Below, piece after piece: positions 33,283 to 42,637 of a stretch of DNA of 50,643 bases. A program made the translations under genes and the position numbers. The stretch is from Candidatus Peregrinibacteria bacterium. GTDB lineage: Bacteria > Patescibacteriota > Gracilibacteria > UBA1369 > JABINC01. The stretch covers positions 1 through 50,643 of the forward strand of contig JABINC010000008.1 in the NCBI GenBank assembly GCA_018697675.1. The letters are read 5' to 3'. Numbering within the stretch: the stretch's first letter is position 1; each line of letters starts with the position of its first letter. The notes beneath the pieces were generated by a model. That model saw nothing but the letters and a program-made list of their open reading frames with translations, ran no database searches and was not told the DNA's origin.

Positions 33283-35403
33283 ATGAAAAAACTATTAAAT
33301 AGTTTGGCAATTGCTGCAATTGGACTAGGCCTCCTAACTGGAGTCGCTTTTGCTGCATCTTCAAGCCCAATCGATTTACAATGCGATGATATAATTGCAG
33401 GATATTCTTCAGGAGTAGAACTAAACACCTTAAAGGATACTTCTATAAGTTTCATGTTAGAAACTCCAAATGGCAGAAAGGTATACTTACAAGAAAAAAG
33501 CGACAAGGAAGGTGAATTGGCCTTACAAATAGCCGATTATCACCTGCAGGCAGCAGGGCCTTATGCAGTTTCAGCACGATTTACAGAACAAAATGAGGAT
33601 TTTGGCCAAAGATGCACATTTACAGTTTATCCATCAGACGTTTCTACAACTAAATCCTTATTATCAGTAGATCAAAAAACTGCAGAAGCTGGATTACTCG
33701 AAAACATAGTCGCCGAAGTACACCTTAGAGATGATTTCGGAAATTCTATAAAAGGACATTCCGTTGAATTATTATCTAGCCGAACTGAGGATTCTATACA
33801 ACTTCTATCTCACCTTCCATACACAGATGACAATGGCGCAATATCATTTCTAGTAAACTCAGAAGAACCTGGGATGACTACTTTATCCGCTATAGACCTA
33901 ACGGAAGATATAACTCTTAATGCACGTACAAAGATAGCTTTCCTAGAAGCTAATAGCGAAAACCCAATCGGAGGAAATTCAGAGAATTTCAATTATGGAA
34001 ACTACTTTGATGATGCGAGTATTTTCTTATCAAGCCTCGAAGACACTGGGGAAATATATGAATTCATAATAGAAATTCGAGATGAAGGAAGTGAAGACGT
34101 AGTCACAGAAGTAATGAAAAACTCAGCTCTTTCAACAACAGTTACGGCCCTAGATGAGCTAGGAAACATAGTACCAAACTACACCGGAGAAATACGATTC
34201 TCTTCAACAGATGACAATGCCGCTCTTCCAGAAGATTATAAATTCACAAGTGGGGACCTTGGAACTCATGATTTCGACCTAGGAATTACGTTCAAGACAG
34301 AAGGTCCACACATCTTAAGTATAAATGATACTGAGAATTTTTCACTCAAAGGAGAAGTTGAATTAGAAGTTAAGCCAAAGGAAATTACAGCCACCCCGGA
34401 CCTAAACAGAGAAATTAATCTAATTTCACCAAAAGAAGGAACGTTTAGTAAAAATACAATCGATGTAAGCGGAACCACTGCAGTAAACACAACCGTCCAA
34501 ATCTACGACGAAGAAACCTTAAAAGAAGAAACTATCAGCGACGAGAGCGGGAAATTTGCAACTGCTTTGAAAGACCTAGAAGAAGGTACTCACAAAATAC
34601 AAATTAAATCACTAAATGAAGAAGGGGAAGTTGCAAGTGAATCAGCGGAAATAAGAGTAGATATCGACACGGTTGCCCCAGTTATAGAATTATTCGAAAT
34701 ATCTCCAGAAGGAACGCTAGAAGCTGAATCTGAAGTGACGGTCACCCTCACCTCAGAAATGGGACTTGATAAAGTTTCTCTACTCTTCGAAGAGCGCATA
34801 ATTGAGCTCACAGAGAGCTTAGAAACCCCTGGATCATACGAAACCACTTTCCCAGCTCCAGCAGAGACAGGAGAGTACAAATTAGACGTAGTTTTGAAAG
34901 ACACAGTAGGCAATGAAGGCTCATTCCCTGAGCAAAGTATTTTGAAAGTACAAAAAGACGAAATAATCATCCCAAGCATAGTCACTGAAATTAGTGCAAT
35001 CGAATCAGATTCCAGAATAACCCTAACATGGGCAGCGGCCGAAGATGACACTTACATCACACGTTACAAAATCTCATATGGGTACGCTTCAGATAAATTA
35101 TACTTGAGCGCCCAAACATTTGACTCTAGTACTACTTGGTACATCCCGGAATTGGAAAATGGACAGGAATACTACTTCGGTATCCAAGGAATCGACTCAG
35201 AAGGCAATGAAGGAGAAATGAGCGAACTTATAGCATCTACTCCAATGTCTCCAGAACCAGAGCTCCCAGCTAGCCTAGAAGACCCAATAATTCTCGAAGA
35301 GCTACCTCCAACCAATCCAGAAACCGGCCCAGAACTATGGTTTATGATCATAGCTTCTCTATTAATTGCGGACATCTTCTATAGAAATAGGTCACGCGCA
35401 TAA
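33283..35403 (+). CDS. Secreted multi-Ig/FN3 surface protein with NPETG-type anchor
   Basis: The 706-residue protein has a signal peptide (1-25), several beta-sandwich-like domains, and an FN3-like domain at about 565-655 (ITLTWAAAEDDTYITRYKIS, WYIPELENGQEYYFGIQGID). Mid-protein stretches such as VDVSG-type IDVSGTTAVNTTVQIYD and ADGAPVIELFEIS-like VAPVIELFEISPEG fit bacterial Ig-like repeats. The C-terminus has NPETG (about residue 679), a hydrophobic helix (LWFMIIASLLIADIF) and a basic end (YRNRSRA), the layout of a sortase-type sorting signal. No sortase gene is in the window. A role in adhesion to a host or partner cell is plausible but unproven. Confidence 0.75.
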   Translation: MKKLLNSLAIAAIGLGLLTGVAFAASSSPIDLQCDDIIAGYSSGVELNTLKDTSISFMLETPNGRKVYLQEKSDKEGELALQIADYHLQAAGPYAVSARFTEQNEDFGQRCTFTVYPSDVSTTKSLLSVDQKTAEAGLLENIVAEVHLRDDFGNSIKGHSVELLSSRTEDSIQLLSHLPYTDDNGAISFLVNSEEPGMTTLSAIDLTEDITLNARTKIAFLEANSENPIGGNSENFNYGNYFDDASIFLSSLEDTGEIYEFIIEIRDEGSEDVVTEVMKNSALSTTVTALDELGNIVPNYTGEIRFSSTDDNAALPEDYKFTSGDLGTHDFDLGITFKTEGPHILSINDTENFSLKGEVELEVKPKEITATPDLNREINLISPKEGTFSKNTIDVSGTTAVNTTVQIYDEETLKEETISDESGKFATALKDLEEGTHKIQIKSLNEEGEVASESAEIRVDIDTVAPVIELFEISPEGTLEAESEVTVTLTSEMGLDKVSLLFEERIIELTESLETPGSYETTFPAPAETGEYKLDVVLKDTVGNEGSFPEQSILKVQKDEIIIPSIVTEISAIESDSRITLTWAAAEDDTYITRYKISYGYASDKLYLSAQTFDSSTTWYIPELENGQEYYFGIQGIDSEGNEGEMSELIASTPMSPEPELPASLEDPIILEELPPTNPETGPELWFMIIASLLIADIFYRNRSRA

Positions 35404-35488
35404 AGTGTGCTCAAATAGAAATTCAATCTCGACTTAACATGCAAGTCACGCTAAAATGCGTTAGCAATTTTCAAAAACAAACACACAT

Positions 35489-35749
35489 ATGACTCCCATA
35501 CTCGCATTTATTAATGTGCTGCTAGAACTAATCGTAATTGCAATTGTGATCAGAGTTGTTATGTCATGGGTAAATGTAAACAAAACATCGGGATTCTTCC
35601 TCTTTATCAGAGATGTGACAGAACCCATACTCGCCCCATTCCAAAAATACGTCCCAAGAATAGGGATGATTGATATTTCGCCAATTGTAGCTATATTGGC
35701 GATAGATTTATTGCGCAGTTTGATCGTAAAAATAATGATGGGAATGTAA
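35489..35749 (+). CDS. YggT family membrane protein
   Basis: The 86-residue protein has two hydrophobic helices flanking the family signature: IVIRVVMSWVNVNKTSGFFLF, then RDVTEPILAPFQKYVPRIGMIDISPIVAILAIDLL across the second half, with the conserved EPxLxPxRxxxPxxGxxDxSP pattern adapted as EPILAPFQKYVPRIGMIDISP. YggT proteins are linked to ion homeostasis and cell-division gene clusters (as YlmG); the function is unresolved. cysS begins 11 nt after its stop, so the two are likely cotranscribed. Confidence 0.9.
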   Translation: MTPILAFINVLLELIVIAIVIRVVMSWVNVNKTSGFFLFIRDVTEPILAPFQKYVPRIGMIDISPIVAILAIDLLRSLIVKIMMGM

Positions 35750-35760
35750 AATTGAGAAAC

Positions 35761-37146
35761 ATGCAACTTCACAACACGCTCACCAAGAAGAAAGAAGAAT
35801 TTGTACCTTTGCACGAAGGGGAAGTTAAAATGTATCTCTGCGGACCTACGGTATACGACAGAGCGCACCTCGGCCACGGCCGAAGCGCCGTGGCCTTCGA
35901 CCTCATACGCAGATATTTCATTTACAAGGGATTCAAGGTCACTTTTGTGTCGAATTACACAGATATCGACGATAAAATGATCAACCGCGCAGCCGAGGAA
36001 GGGATCTCGGTCCCAGAACTCACAGAGAAAATAATCCCACACTACGAAGAGGATTACGGAGCACTAAACATCCTACCGTCAGATATATCTCCACGAGCCA
36101 CAGAATACATCGAAGAAATGATCGCATTAGTACAAGACTTGCTCGACAAAGATATTGCATACGCTTTGGAGGATGGAATCTACTTCGATGTCTCTCGCGA
36201 CAAAGATTACGGCAAATTATCGGGACAACGCTTAGAGGATTTGAAGGCCGGAGCCAGAATAACTGAGCGCGAAGACAAGCGAAATCACCAAGATTTTGCA
36301 CTTTGGAAATTCGAAAAGCCAGGTGAACCAAGTTGGAACGCAGAATTTGGAAAAGGCCGCCCAGGATGGCACATAGAATGTAGCGCCATGAGTACAGCAT
36401 TACTCGGCAACACTTTCGACATTCACGCAGGAGGACTCGACCTCATATTTCCACATCATGAATGTGAAATCGCCCAAAGCGAATCTTCAACCGGAGAACA
36501 ATACGTAAAATACTGGCTCCACAACGGATTCGTCCAAATCGACAATGAAAAAATGAGCAAATCCCTCGGCAATTTCTTCACACTACGGGATATTTTCCAA
36601 AAATATCCTGCTTCAACCGTAAGGCTGTTTCTTATTTCAACACATTACAGAAGTCCCATAAATTTCTCCGATGCTCAATTGGAACAGGCAGCAAAAACTT
36701 TACAGCGCCTAAATGATTTCGTTTTCAACCTTAAAACCTACGAAAACCAAACAGAAAACAACCTAGAAATCAAAAAACTACTAGAAAACGCCAAAAACAC
36801 ATTCGAAACCGCAATGGACAATGATTTTGAAGTTCCAGAAGCTCTCGCAGTAATTTTCTCTCTCATAAAAGACATAAATCGCCTAATAGCAGAAAAAGGA
36901 ATGTCCACGCAGGACGCCATGAAAACCCTACATCTGATAAGAGCCTTCAATGAAGTGCTCGGAATTATTCAAGAACCAGAAGCTGAAGAATTAATCAACG
37001 TAGAAATCGAAGAACTAATCCGCAATAGAGAAACTGCCCGCGCAGAAAAAAACTACACCCTCGCCGACTCGCTCCGCGACCAACTCACAGCCAAAGGCAT
37101 CGAACTAATCGACACTCCAGACGGCGTAAAATGGCGAAGAAAATAA
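35761..37146 (+). CDS. cysS: Cysteinyl-tRNA synthetase
   Basis: This class I synthetase charges tRNA-Cys. The 461 residues show the zinc-binding Cys at LCGPTVYD, the HIGH-equivalent HLGHGR, GRPGWHIECSAMS, HHECEIAQSE completing the zinc site, and the KMSKS loop (KMSKSLGNFF). The C-terminal DALR-like domain (about 310-400) and the small anticodon-binding tail (RAEKNYTLADSLRDQL, AKGIELIDTPDGVKWRR) are present. I chose the ATG at 35761 (MQLHNT), which fits the family; a TTG at 35752 would add only three residues. Confidence 0.97.
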   Translation: MQLHNTLTKKKEEFVPLHEGEVKMYLCGPTVYDRAHLGHGRSAVAFDLIRRYFIYKGFKVTFVSNYTDIDDKMINRAAEEGISVPELTEKIIPHYEEDYGALNILPSDISPRATEYIEEMIALVQDLLDKDIAYALEDGIYFDVSRDKDYGKLSGQRLEDLKAGARITEREDKRNHQDFALWKFEKPGEPSWNAEFGKGRPGWHIECSAMSTALLGNTFDIHAGGLDLIFPHHECEIAQSESSTGEQYVKYWLHNGFVQIDNEKMSKSLGNFFTLRDIFQKYPASTVRLFLISTHYRSPINFSDAQLEQAAKTLQRLNDFVFNLKTYENQTENNLEIKKLLENAKNTFETAMDNDFEVPEALAVIFSLIKDINRLIAEKGMSTQDAMKTLHLIRAFNEVLGIIQEPEAEELINVEIEELIRNRETARAEKNYTLADSLRDQLTAKGIELIDTPDGVKWRRK

Positions 37147-37151
37147 AAACT

Positions 37152-38264
37152 CTAAGCGGCCCTCCCCAAAGGATTATGCCTTCTCCAAGGAATAGCCCCT
37201 TCTTCAGCAAGTCTACCTCTCATATACTCTTGAATAACTGTAGCGGGCCGAGTATCAAAGTCCGCTAATTCATGTGGTTTCGAATCAATCTGATCTCCTT
37301 GTTCTCTCGTAACAATAGCCACATTACAAAGGGAAGCAGCTATCCCAGCAGCCTTTGCCCTAGAGAGTATAACCAAAGCCTCCATTTCCATCATTTTGAT
37401 ACCTAATTCATCTCTCAACTTAGCAAGAATCCTCATCTGCTCCTCAGGTACAAGAGGAGAAGCCGTCCCTCCATCTCTCCTAAACTGTGGACCATAGAAA
37501 CCATCCACACTCAATACTGCTCCAGAATGGACAATGAACCCAACTCTACGCGCAGCAGCGATCAAACCTGCAGTAATCTCAGGCGAAGCACTCGCATCAT
37601 ATAAATATACTCCCCCCTCACCTGTATTTACATAATGATAAGGCATTAAATCTTGATTAACAGCTTGCTTAGCAATAAAAATTTCTCCTTTTTTCATATC
37701 AACTCCACCCCCAGTACCAAGTCGAATCAATTCAACTTGATCATGAACCCCAGCGATGTGAAGTAACATTGCCATTTCTTCAATCCAAATTTCGGCACTC
37801 CCAAATCCCATTCCATGAGAAGAAATCAAAATTGGCCCACACTTAATAGTTGTATATCTACCCATATCTCCTATTGGCCTCCAACCTCCAGTTGACACAA
37901 AACCATCAGGCTTAATCATAGGCATTAACCCAAATGCAGTACTCTGCAACATATCCCTAAAAGCCCAACCTGAAGGAGGCTTAGCCCCAATAGCTTCAGC
38001 AACTTGAGGTGCGAATTTTCTAACACGATTTGGCTTCCCACACCCTACAACAAATCTCAAATCGCCAAGCATATCACGTAATTGGCTCGGATCAATAAGG
38101 AAAACCTTCCCAATCATATCTCTTACATCCCTTATAATTGGAGCCCCTATCTTTATACCAATACCAAAATGATACAAAAAATGCTCCTTTCCTGCAGCAA
38201 TTTCATCTAAAACATCTTGATTAACTCCTTTTGGCGTTATATATGACCCTCCATCAAACCTCAT
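37152..38264 (-). CDS. Nucleoside phosphorylase (uridine phosphorylase-like)
   Basis: The 370-residue protein has a PNP_UDP_1-type core from about residue 110: the phosphate-site segments ISSHGMGFGSAEIWIEEM and LIRLGTGGGVD, and the ribose-binding MMEMEALVIL in which Met-Glu contacts the sugar. Such enzymes split nucleosides with phosphate into a base and ribose 1-phosphate. It is longer than usual (about 250 aa) because of a roughly 110-residue N-terminal extension (DEIAAGKEHFLYHFGIGIKIG) that resembles other long uridine-phosphorylase-like proteins. Base specificity is uncertain. A promoter lies just upstream and the gene is not obviously in an operon. Confidence 0.85.
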   Translation of the reverse strand: MRFDGGSYITPKGVNQDVLDEIAAGKEHFLYHFGIGIKIGAPIIRDVRDMIGKVFLIDPSQLRDMLGDLRFVVGCGKPNRVRKFAPQVAEAIGAKPPSGWAFRDMLQSTAFGLMPMIKPDGFVSTGGWRPIGDMGRYTTIKCGPILISSHGMGFGSAEIWIEEMAMLLHIAGVHDQVELIRLGTGGGVDMKKGEIFIAKQAVNQDLMPYHYVNTGEGGVYLYDASASPEITAGLIAAARRVGFIVHSGAVLSVDGFYGPQFRRDGGTASPLVPEEQMRILAKLRDELGIKMMEMEALVILSRAKAAGIAASLCNVAIVTREQGDQIDSKPHELADFDTRPATVIQEYMRGRLAEEGAIPWRRHNPLGRAA

Positions 38265-38296
38265 ATCGAAAACTTAAATCATAAAAACAGGAGTCC

Positions 38297-38326
38297 AATC
38301 TACCCCGCTATACCCAAACCTGTCAA
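38297..38326 (-). promoter_or_regulatory. Promoter of nucleoside phosphorylase gene
   Basis: On the minus strand TTGACA (38321-38326) and TAGATT (38297-38302) are separated by 18 nt, 32 nt before the start codon at 38264. It begins 11 nt beyond the murC stop. Confidence 0.55.
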
Positions 38327-38336
38327 TTCCAAAACA

Positions 38337-39635
38337 CTAAACAATCATTCCGCACAGCTCTGTGATATTTCCTGCACCCATAATCACACAGATGTCGCTC
38401 GCCTCCAGCTCGCGCCGGAGCATTCCTGCGGTATTTTCGAGACCTTCTCCATTCGTGGCACGATTAATTTCTTCATAATCATTGATCGCATCGACAAAAT
38501 CATCAACATCAAATTCAGGCTCTTCTTCACGCCCAGAAACCTCATAAATGTCGGGTATTATCACAACATAAGCTCCCTGAAGCGCCTGTACGAATTCATG
38601 GAAAAAATGCTTGGTTCGAGAATACTGATGAGGCTGAAACACACATACAATATGCTTATGAGGATACGCATGGGTCAAAGCTTTCAGCGTTGCATCCACT
38701 TCCGTTGGATGGTGCCCATAATCATCATAGATTTTCGCTCCATTGCACTCTCCCTTGTATTCAAGTCGCCGCCAAGTTCCTTCAAACTGACAAACGGCAT
38801 TTACCGCATCCTCTTCTGAAACCCCTAATTCAACCGCCGCCTTCACCGCGCCCCACGCATTATATTGATTATAATGTCCAATAACCTTCAGGTCTAAGTG
38901 CTCACTATTTTTCATAGACACAATTTCCGTATTTCCTTTATGACCTTCCACAATATCCAAACTCGCTTTATCATCACCATTAAAAATAACTGTCCCACCC
39001 TTCTTAACCTTCTTCAAAAACTTCTTAAACGCTTTGAAATAATTCTCAGCAGTTTTGTAATAATCCAGATGGTCCGGCTCAATATTGGTAATAACCGCTA
39101 CATCTGGCTCATAGTGAAGCATCGACTCACGATATTCACATGCCTCAATTACAAAAATATCCGATTTACCAATTCGATAATTTTTCCCATCCAAATCAGG
39201 AGAACGAGTTCCAACAATCACATTCGGATCCACCCCACATTCAATCAAAACCTTTGCCAACATAGAAGTAGTCGTGGATTTTCCATGGGATCCAGTCACT
39301 GCCACCAATTTATACCCCTTTGTTAACTCAGCCACCGCCTCTGGATAAGTCAAAATCGGTACCCCCAGCTTCTCCGCTTTATCAACTTCCGGATTATCAA
39401 GAGTTATCGCATGTGACGCAATTACAATATCAATTCCCTTTTTCACATTTTTCGCATCCTGTTCCCCGAGAAATTTCACTTTTTCAGGCACATCCAAGCT
39501 TTGAACCATATCACTTCCCGTTACCTTACACCCCAAATTCACCAAAAAAGCAGCCAGAGCACTCATTCCAATTCCAGAAACTCCGATCATATGTACTTTC
39601 TGCCCTTTTTTGAAGAAATATTTTGTTTTTGTCAT
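38337..39635 (-). CDS. murC: UDP-N-acetylmuramate--L-alanine ligase
   Basis: MurC adds L-Ala to UDP-MurNAc, the first step of the peptidoglycan stem peptide. The 432 residues (start chosen at MTKTKYFF) show the N-terminal VHMIGVSGIGMSALAAFL, the ATP loop AVTGSHGKSTTTSMLAKVL, EACEYRESMLHYEPD, NIEPDHLDYY, and the C-terminal FEGTWRRLEYKG, YDDYGHHPTEV and FQPHQYSRTKHF. These match MurC rather than the other Mur ligases. The ATG at 39659 would add eight residues outside the family alignment. With murJ it supports peptidoglycan synthesis. Confidence 0.97.
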   Translation of the reverse strand: MTKTKYFFKKGQKVHMIGVSGIGMSALAAFLVNLGCKVTGSDMVQSLDVPEKVKFLGEQDAKNVKKGIDIVIASHAITLDNPEVDKAEKLGVPILTYPEAVAELTKGYKLVAVTGSHGKSTTTSMLAKVLIECGVDPNVIVGTRSPDLDGKNYRIGKSDIFVIEACEYRESMLHYEPDVAVITNIEPDHLDYYKTAENYFKAFKKFLKKVKKGGTVIFNGDDKASLDIVEGHKGNTEIVSMKNSEHLDLKVIGHYNQYNAWGAVKAAVELGVSEEDAVNAVCQFEGTWRRLEYKGECNGAKIYDDYGHHPTEVDATLKALTHAYPHKHIVCVFQPHQYSRTKHFFHEFVQALQGAYVVIIPDIYEVSGREEEPEFDVDDFVDAINDYEEINRATNGEGLENTAGMLRRELEASDICVIMGAGNITELCGMIV

Positions 39636-39754
39636 AGAATTTGTTTTTACATACAACACATGAACTTTATCAAAAAAAAAATCATAGGAAAAGAGCTAGA
39701 TAAAGAGAATAAAATATAGTAAATTTCACCCACGAGAAAAATTATAAAAGAGGC

Positions 39755-40171
39755 ATGGCCAAGCATTCTTTTCAACATGAATCAAACGTAATGATGGCAA
39801 TAATAATTGTCGGGTTTTTCATGATCGCATACATGCTTTATGGCTTAACTCTCTCGATTTACAGGAATTACACAATCAACACTCATATTGAGAACTTCAC
39901 CCAAACAAACACACAACTCCAAGCAGAGAATGAAGAAAAATTAAAAAATTACGAATATTACAACTCCGCAGAGTACCAAGACAAAATTGCCAAACAAAAT
40001 CTCGGACTTATAAACCCAGGCGAAGAAGTAATAGTTATTCCACCTTCAGCCCGCATAGAAGTCTTCGAACTCGACGACATAGAAGCCCAAAAAGCCCGCA
40101 AACTAGCCAAAATGCCCAACTTCAAACGCTGGTGGGAATTCTTTTTCGTAAACAATCCTTTTCGGTATTAG
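39755..40171 (+). CDS. FtsB/DivIC-like septum formation initiator
   Basis: The 138-residue protein has a short N-terminus, a single membrane helix (about residues 12-32, VMMAIIIVGFFMIAYMLYG), a heptad-like coiled-coil (about 40-75, NFTQTNTQLQAENEEKLKNY) and a short conserved segment (SAEYQDKIAKQNLGLINPGEEVIVI) that matches FtsB/DivIC proteins, where E(Y/F)IE..AR..LG...PGE is typical. The family joins FtsL and FtsQ/DivIB in the divisome. The protein ends with an aromatic/basic tail. It diverges from murC, a common pairing of wall and division genes. Confidence 0.85.
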   Translation: MAKHSFQHESNVMMAIIIVGFFMIAYMLYGLTLSIYRNYTINTHIENFTQTNTQLQAENEEKLKNYEYYNSAEYQDKIAKQNLGLINPGEEVIVIPPSARIEVFELDDIEAQKARKLAKMPNFKRWWEFFFVNNPFRY

Positions 40172-40185
40172 AACCACACCAAAAA

Positions 40186-40263
40186 TGGTAGCAGGAGTGG
40201 GACTTGAACCCACGACCCCAGGCTTATGAGTCCTGTGCTCTAACCAAGCTGAGCTATCCTGCC
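40186..40263 (-). tRNA. tRNA-Met (CAU), elongator type
   Basis: On the minus strand the acceptor GGCAGGA pairs with TCCTGCT (one G-U at the end), the CCA end is encoded (40186-40188), and the T arm has GGGTTCAAGTCCC. The anticodon loop CTCATAA gives CAU. The initiator-type GGG/CCC anticodon stem is absent. The loop-closing pair 31-39 is an A-G mismatch, which is unusual. tRNA-Ile2, which also has CAU in the gene and is modified to lysidine, cannot be ruled out. Confidence 0.9.
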
Positions 40264-40339
40264 ACATTTTTTAAAAGTACCAGCCTTACTTAAGGCCCGC
40301 CTATTTTATGAATTTAAGACCAGTTTAGCAAGACAAAAT

Positions 40340-41854
40340 CTACTTTTGCGAAGGCAGCAGAAACTCAAATTCATCACATCTATCATCATCTTCAGGAATC
40401 CCTTCAGAATCTGGCCACATTTCATCTCCTTTGTCGGAAATATCCAACATAACAATTTCATAAGTAACCGGATTTGTAATCCTCTTTCTAACAAAGAACC
40501 CCAGCTCTTCTCTGGCTTCATATATTTCTTGAACCATCTTATACAAACGATCTGCAACAGTTTTTGTAGGAAGCTCCTCACCCTCTGCTCGCTTAACTCT
40601 ATCATACGCAAAACACTCAGACATAAACTGATAAATATCAGCAAAAGTCATATAATTCCCTCTATCTCCATCTCCCCTCTTTTGTGCAAGTGCGATGGCA
40701 GACACAAGATCATAATACAATTTTGAGGGAAGCCAAGAAGGCCACCCTTTTTTTCCCTCAGAATTAAGAGGAACCATACGATGCCACTTCATCAATCTGT
40801 ACCGCAACCTATTCTTAAACCGTTTATGTTCAAAGGGAATGACGTCATGATAATAAATATCTTCTTTCCCATCAGAATATTTTCGTTCTAATACAGCATC
40901 TCTCTCACCTTCATCCAAAAAGAAAATACTGTAGTAACCACCGCCGACTCCATAAATTACAAATCCTAATTCAGAAGCGAATTTAATGGTCCATTCCTCT
41001 AATTTTGCTCCCAGAGATTCTTTCCCAAAATCAAATTTTATTTTAAAAGGCCACATCGAACATTTCTCATCCACTCTCAAAGCCTCAAACAAGGCAAATG
41101 CTATATCCATATATCCTCTTTCCTTCCTCAAAATAGATGAAGACCTCAAAATAAGCATTTCTGCATTTTCAGGGATTTCATCCATAACACCAATTCCGGT
41201 ATCACGCGCAGCTTTGGACATAGCTCTCTTTTTATCTCTTTCAGACATATCAGCAGTCAGCTTAAGTCTAGGTCTCTGGCAAAGACGAGCCTTCACCCTA
41301 ACTGGCACATCCCCATCGTTAACCAAACTCAATCCATAAGCTGTAACTTCTCTGTTCTCCCAACGTGTACCCGGAGCCCCTCCCTTCTTACTCCCTTTAA
41401 CGATTTTAAATCCATATGCATCTCTGTATTCTGGTATAGAGGTAAGGGGAATCAAAGAACGATTCAACGCATTGAGAACCATTTTAGCATCAACCCCTCC
41501 TCCAACGGCATCAGCTATCTCCCACAATGCCAATAATTCACCTTCATGATTACCAAGAAAAAACAAAATACAACGCCTCAAAGCATAATATTGATCTTCC
41601 GTCCCCTCTTTATTCCCATAAAAATCATGATTAATAGCCTGAGCAACACACCAAGGAAGTTTCACAGAAGCTTTAACTTCAATACGGGTTTCCTCTATAT
41701 AATCCTCAACTGTAGTTGACTCAGAAACAGCCTCCTGAATCTCAACATCCTCCCATTCAGGCAATTCCTCACAAGAAGCATCCCCAACATCGTCAAAACT
41801 ATCATCAAAGACAGGGCCTATATCAGAATCAAATTGTAAAGACCCTTCATCCAT
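40340..41854 (-). CDS. Paralogue of giant sigma factor N-terminal domain, stand-alone
   Basis: I do not recognise a known family for this 504-residue protein, but residues about 70-473 match residues about 75-450 of the sigma factor encoded from 47814. Matching pairs in order: INHDFYGN and IEHDFGN; LLALWEIADAV and TISILDIAEGL; PLTSIPEYRDAYGFKI and TLTAIPEYRNQYQYEI; ELGFVIYGVGGGYYSIFFLDE and NLGFVVRLIERGYYAVIFFDE (first 20 residues shown in part); DRLYKMV and NRIKKLL; VTYEIVML and ALKIVLL. The N-terminal 60 and C-terminal 30 residues are acidic. It has no sigma regions, so it may compete with, or bind, the sigma factor. The first and last matched blocks look like winged helices. Confidence 0.75.
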   Translation of the reverse strand: MDEGSLQFDSDIGPVFDDSFDDVGDASCEELPEWEDVEIQEAVSESTTVEDYIEETRIEVKASVKLPWCVAQAINHDFYGNKEGTEDQYYALRRCILFFLGNHEGELLALWEIADAVGGGVDAKMVLNALNRSLIPLTSIPEYRDAYGFKIVKGSKKGGAPGTRWENREVTAYGLSLVNDGDVPVRVKARLCQRPRLKLTADMSERDKKRAMSKAARDTGIGVMDEIPENAEMLILRSSSILRKERGYMDIAFALFEALRVDEKCSMWPFKIKFDFGKESLGAKLEEWTIKFASELGFVIYGVGGGYYSIFFLDEGERDAVLERKYSDGKEDIYYHDVIPFEHKRFKNRLRYRLMKWHRMVPLNSEGKKGWPSWLPSKLYYDLVSAIALAQKRGDGDRGNYMTFADIYQFMSECFAYDRVKRAEGEELPTKTVADRLYKMVQEIYEAREELGFFVRKRITNPVTYEIVMLDISDKGDEMWPDSEGIPEDDDRCDEFEFLLPSQK

Positions 41855-41881
41855 TTTTATATCGTTACGGGGAGATACTTT

Positions 41882-41910
41882 ATTATGTCAATAAATGAGC
41901 TATTGTGCAA
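41882..41910 (-). promoter_or_regulatory. Promoter of 504-aa regulator gene
   Basis: On the minus strand TTGCAC (41905-41910) and CATAAT (41882-41887) are separated by 17 nt, 27 nt before the ATG at 41854. Confidence 0.5.
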
Positions 41911-41937
41911 ATTTTCCTAAAAAACTAATATCAGCTT

Positions 41938-42594
41938 ATGAGGGCACGCAGACGGACAAAACAGAGTGCGAAAACAGCGATTTTGGAGTATCCAAAAAGG
42001 ATTTTTGTGGATAATTCAACTTATAAAATGAATTATCGACCAGAATTGAAAACAAATTTAAAACCCATTCTTGAGAAATATGAAAAATTTTATGTGGAAA
42101 TTGGCAGCGGCAACGGCAAATTCCTGAATGAGTTAGCAAAAAGAAACCCAGACACTCTCTGCATAGGAATAGAATTAAAAGAAGAACGAATATTAGAAGC
42201 CATACAAGAAGCAGAGGAGAAAAATATCGAAAACACTCTTTTAATTCGCATATCTGCTATACATTTAGATGAGGTTTTTGATGAACAATTTTTTGATACA
42301 ATATTCATAAACTTCCCCGACCCTTGGCCAAAATCTAAGCATGAAAAACATCGCCTAACAGCGAGTCCTTTCTTGGATACCTATCACAATATTCTGAAAA
42401 AAGATGGCCAAATAATTCTAAAAACAGACAATCCAATAATGTACTCTTACAGCCTAGAAACTCTCCCAGAGAAATTTGAAATAACAGAAACTTCAGAGAA
42501 CTTAAAAGACGATGACGAAAATATAAAAACCAAATATGAGATTCGCTACCGTCATGAAGGCAAACCTATCTTCCAGATCATTGCAAAAAAGTAG
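41938..42594 (+). CDS. trmB: tRNA (guanine-N7-)-methyltransferase
   Basis: TrmB methylates G46 in the variable loop of tRNAs using S-adenosylmethionine. The 218 residues show the SAM-binding VEIGSGNGKFLNELAKRNPD, IGIELKEERI, and the family signature INFPDPWPKSKHEKHRL, followed by FLDTYHNILKKDGQIILKTDN. The end matches typical TrmB (KYEIRYRHEGKPIFQI). The N-terminus begins with a basic stretch (MRARRRTKQSAKT) common in the family. The length is normal. It diverges from the 504-aa regulator gene. Confidence 0.96.
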   Translation: MRARRRTKQSAKTAILEYPKRIFVDNSTYKMNYRPELKTNLKPILEKYEKFYVEIGSGNGKFLNELAKRNPDTLCIGIELKEERILEAIQEAEEKNIENTLLIRISAIHLDEVFDEQFFDTIFINFPDPWPKSKHEKHRLTASPFLDTYHNILKKDGQIILKTDNPIMYSYSLETLPEKFEITETSENLKDDDENIKTKYEIRYRHEGKPIFQIIAKK

Positions 42595-42609
42595 TTTTTT
42601 TGGTAGAAT
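42581..42609 (+). promoter_or_regulatory. Promoter of acidic surface protein gene
   Basis: TTGCAA (42581-42586) and TAGAAT (42604-42609) are separated by 17 nt, 28 nt before the ATG at 42638. The -35 lies in the end of trmB. Confidence 0.6.
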
Positions 42610-42637
42610 ACTGGGATAAACAATAACTATATCCAGT

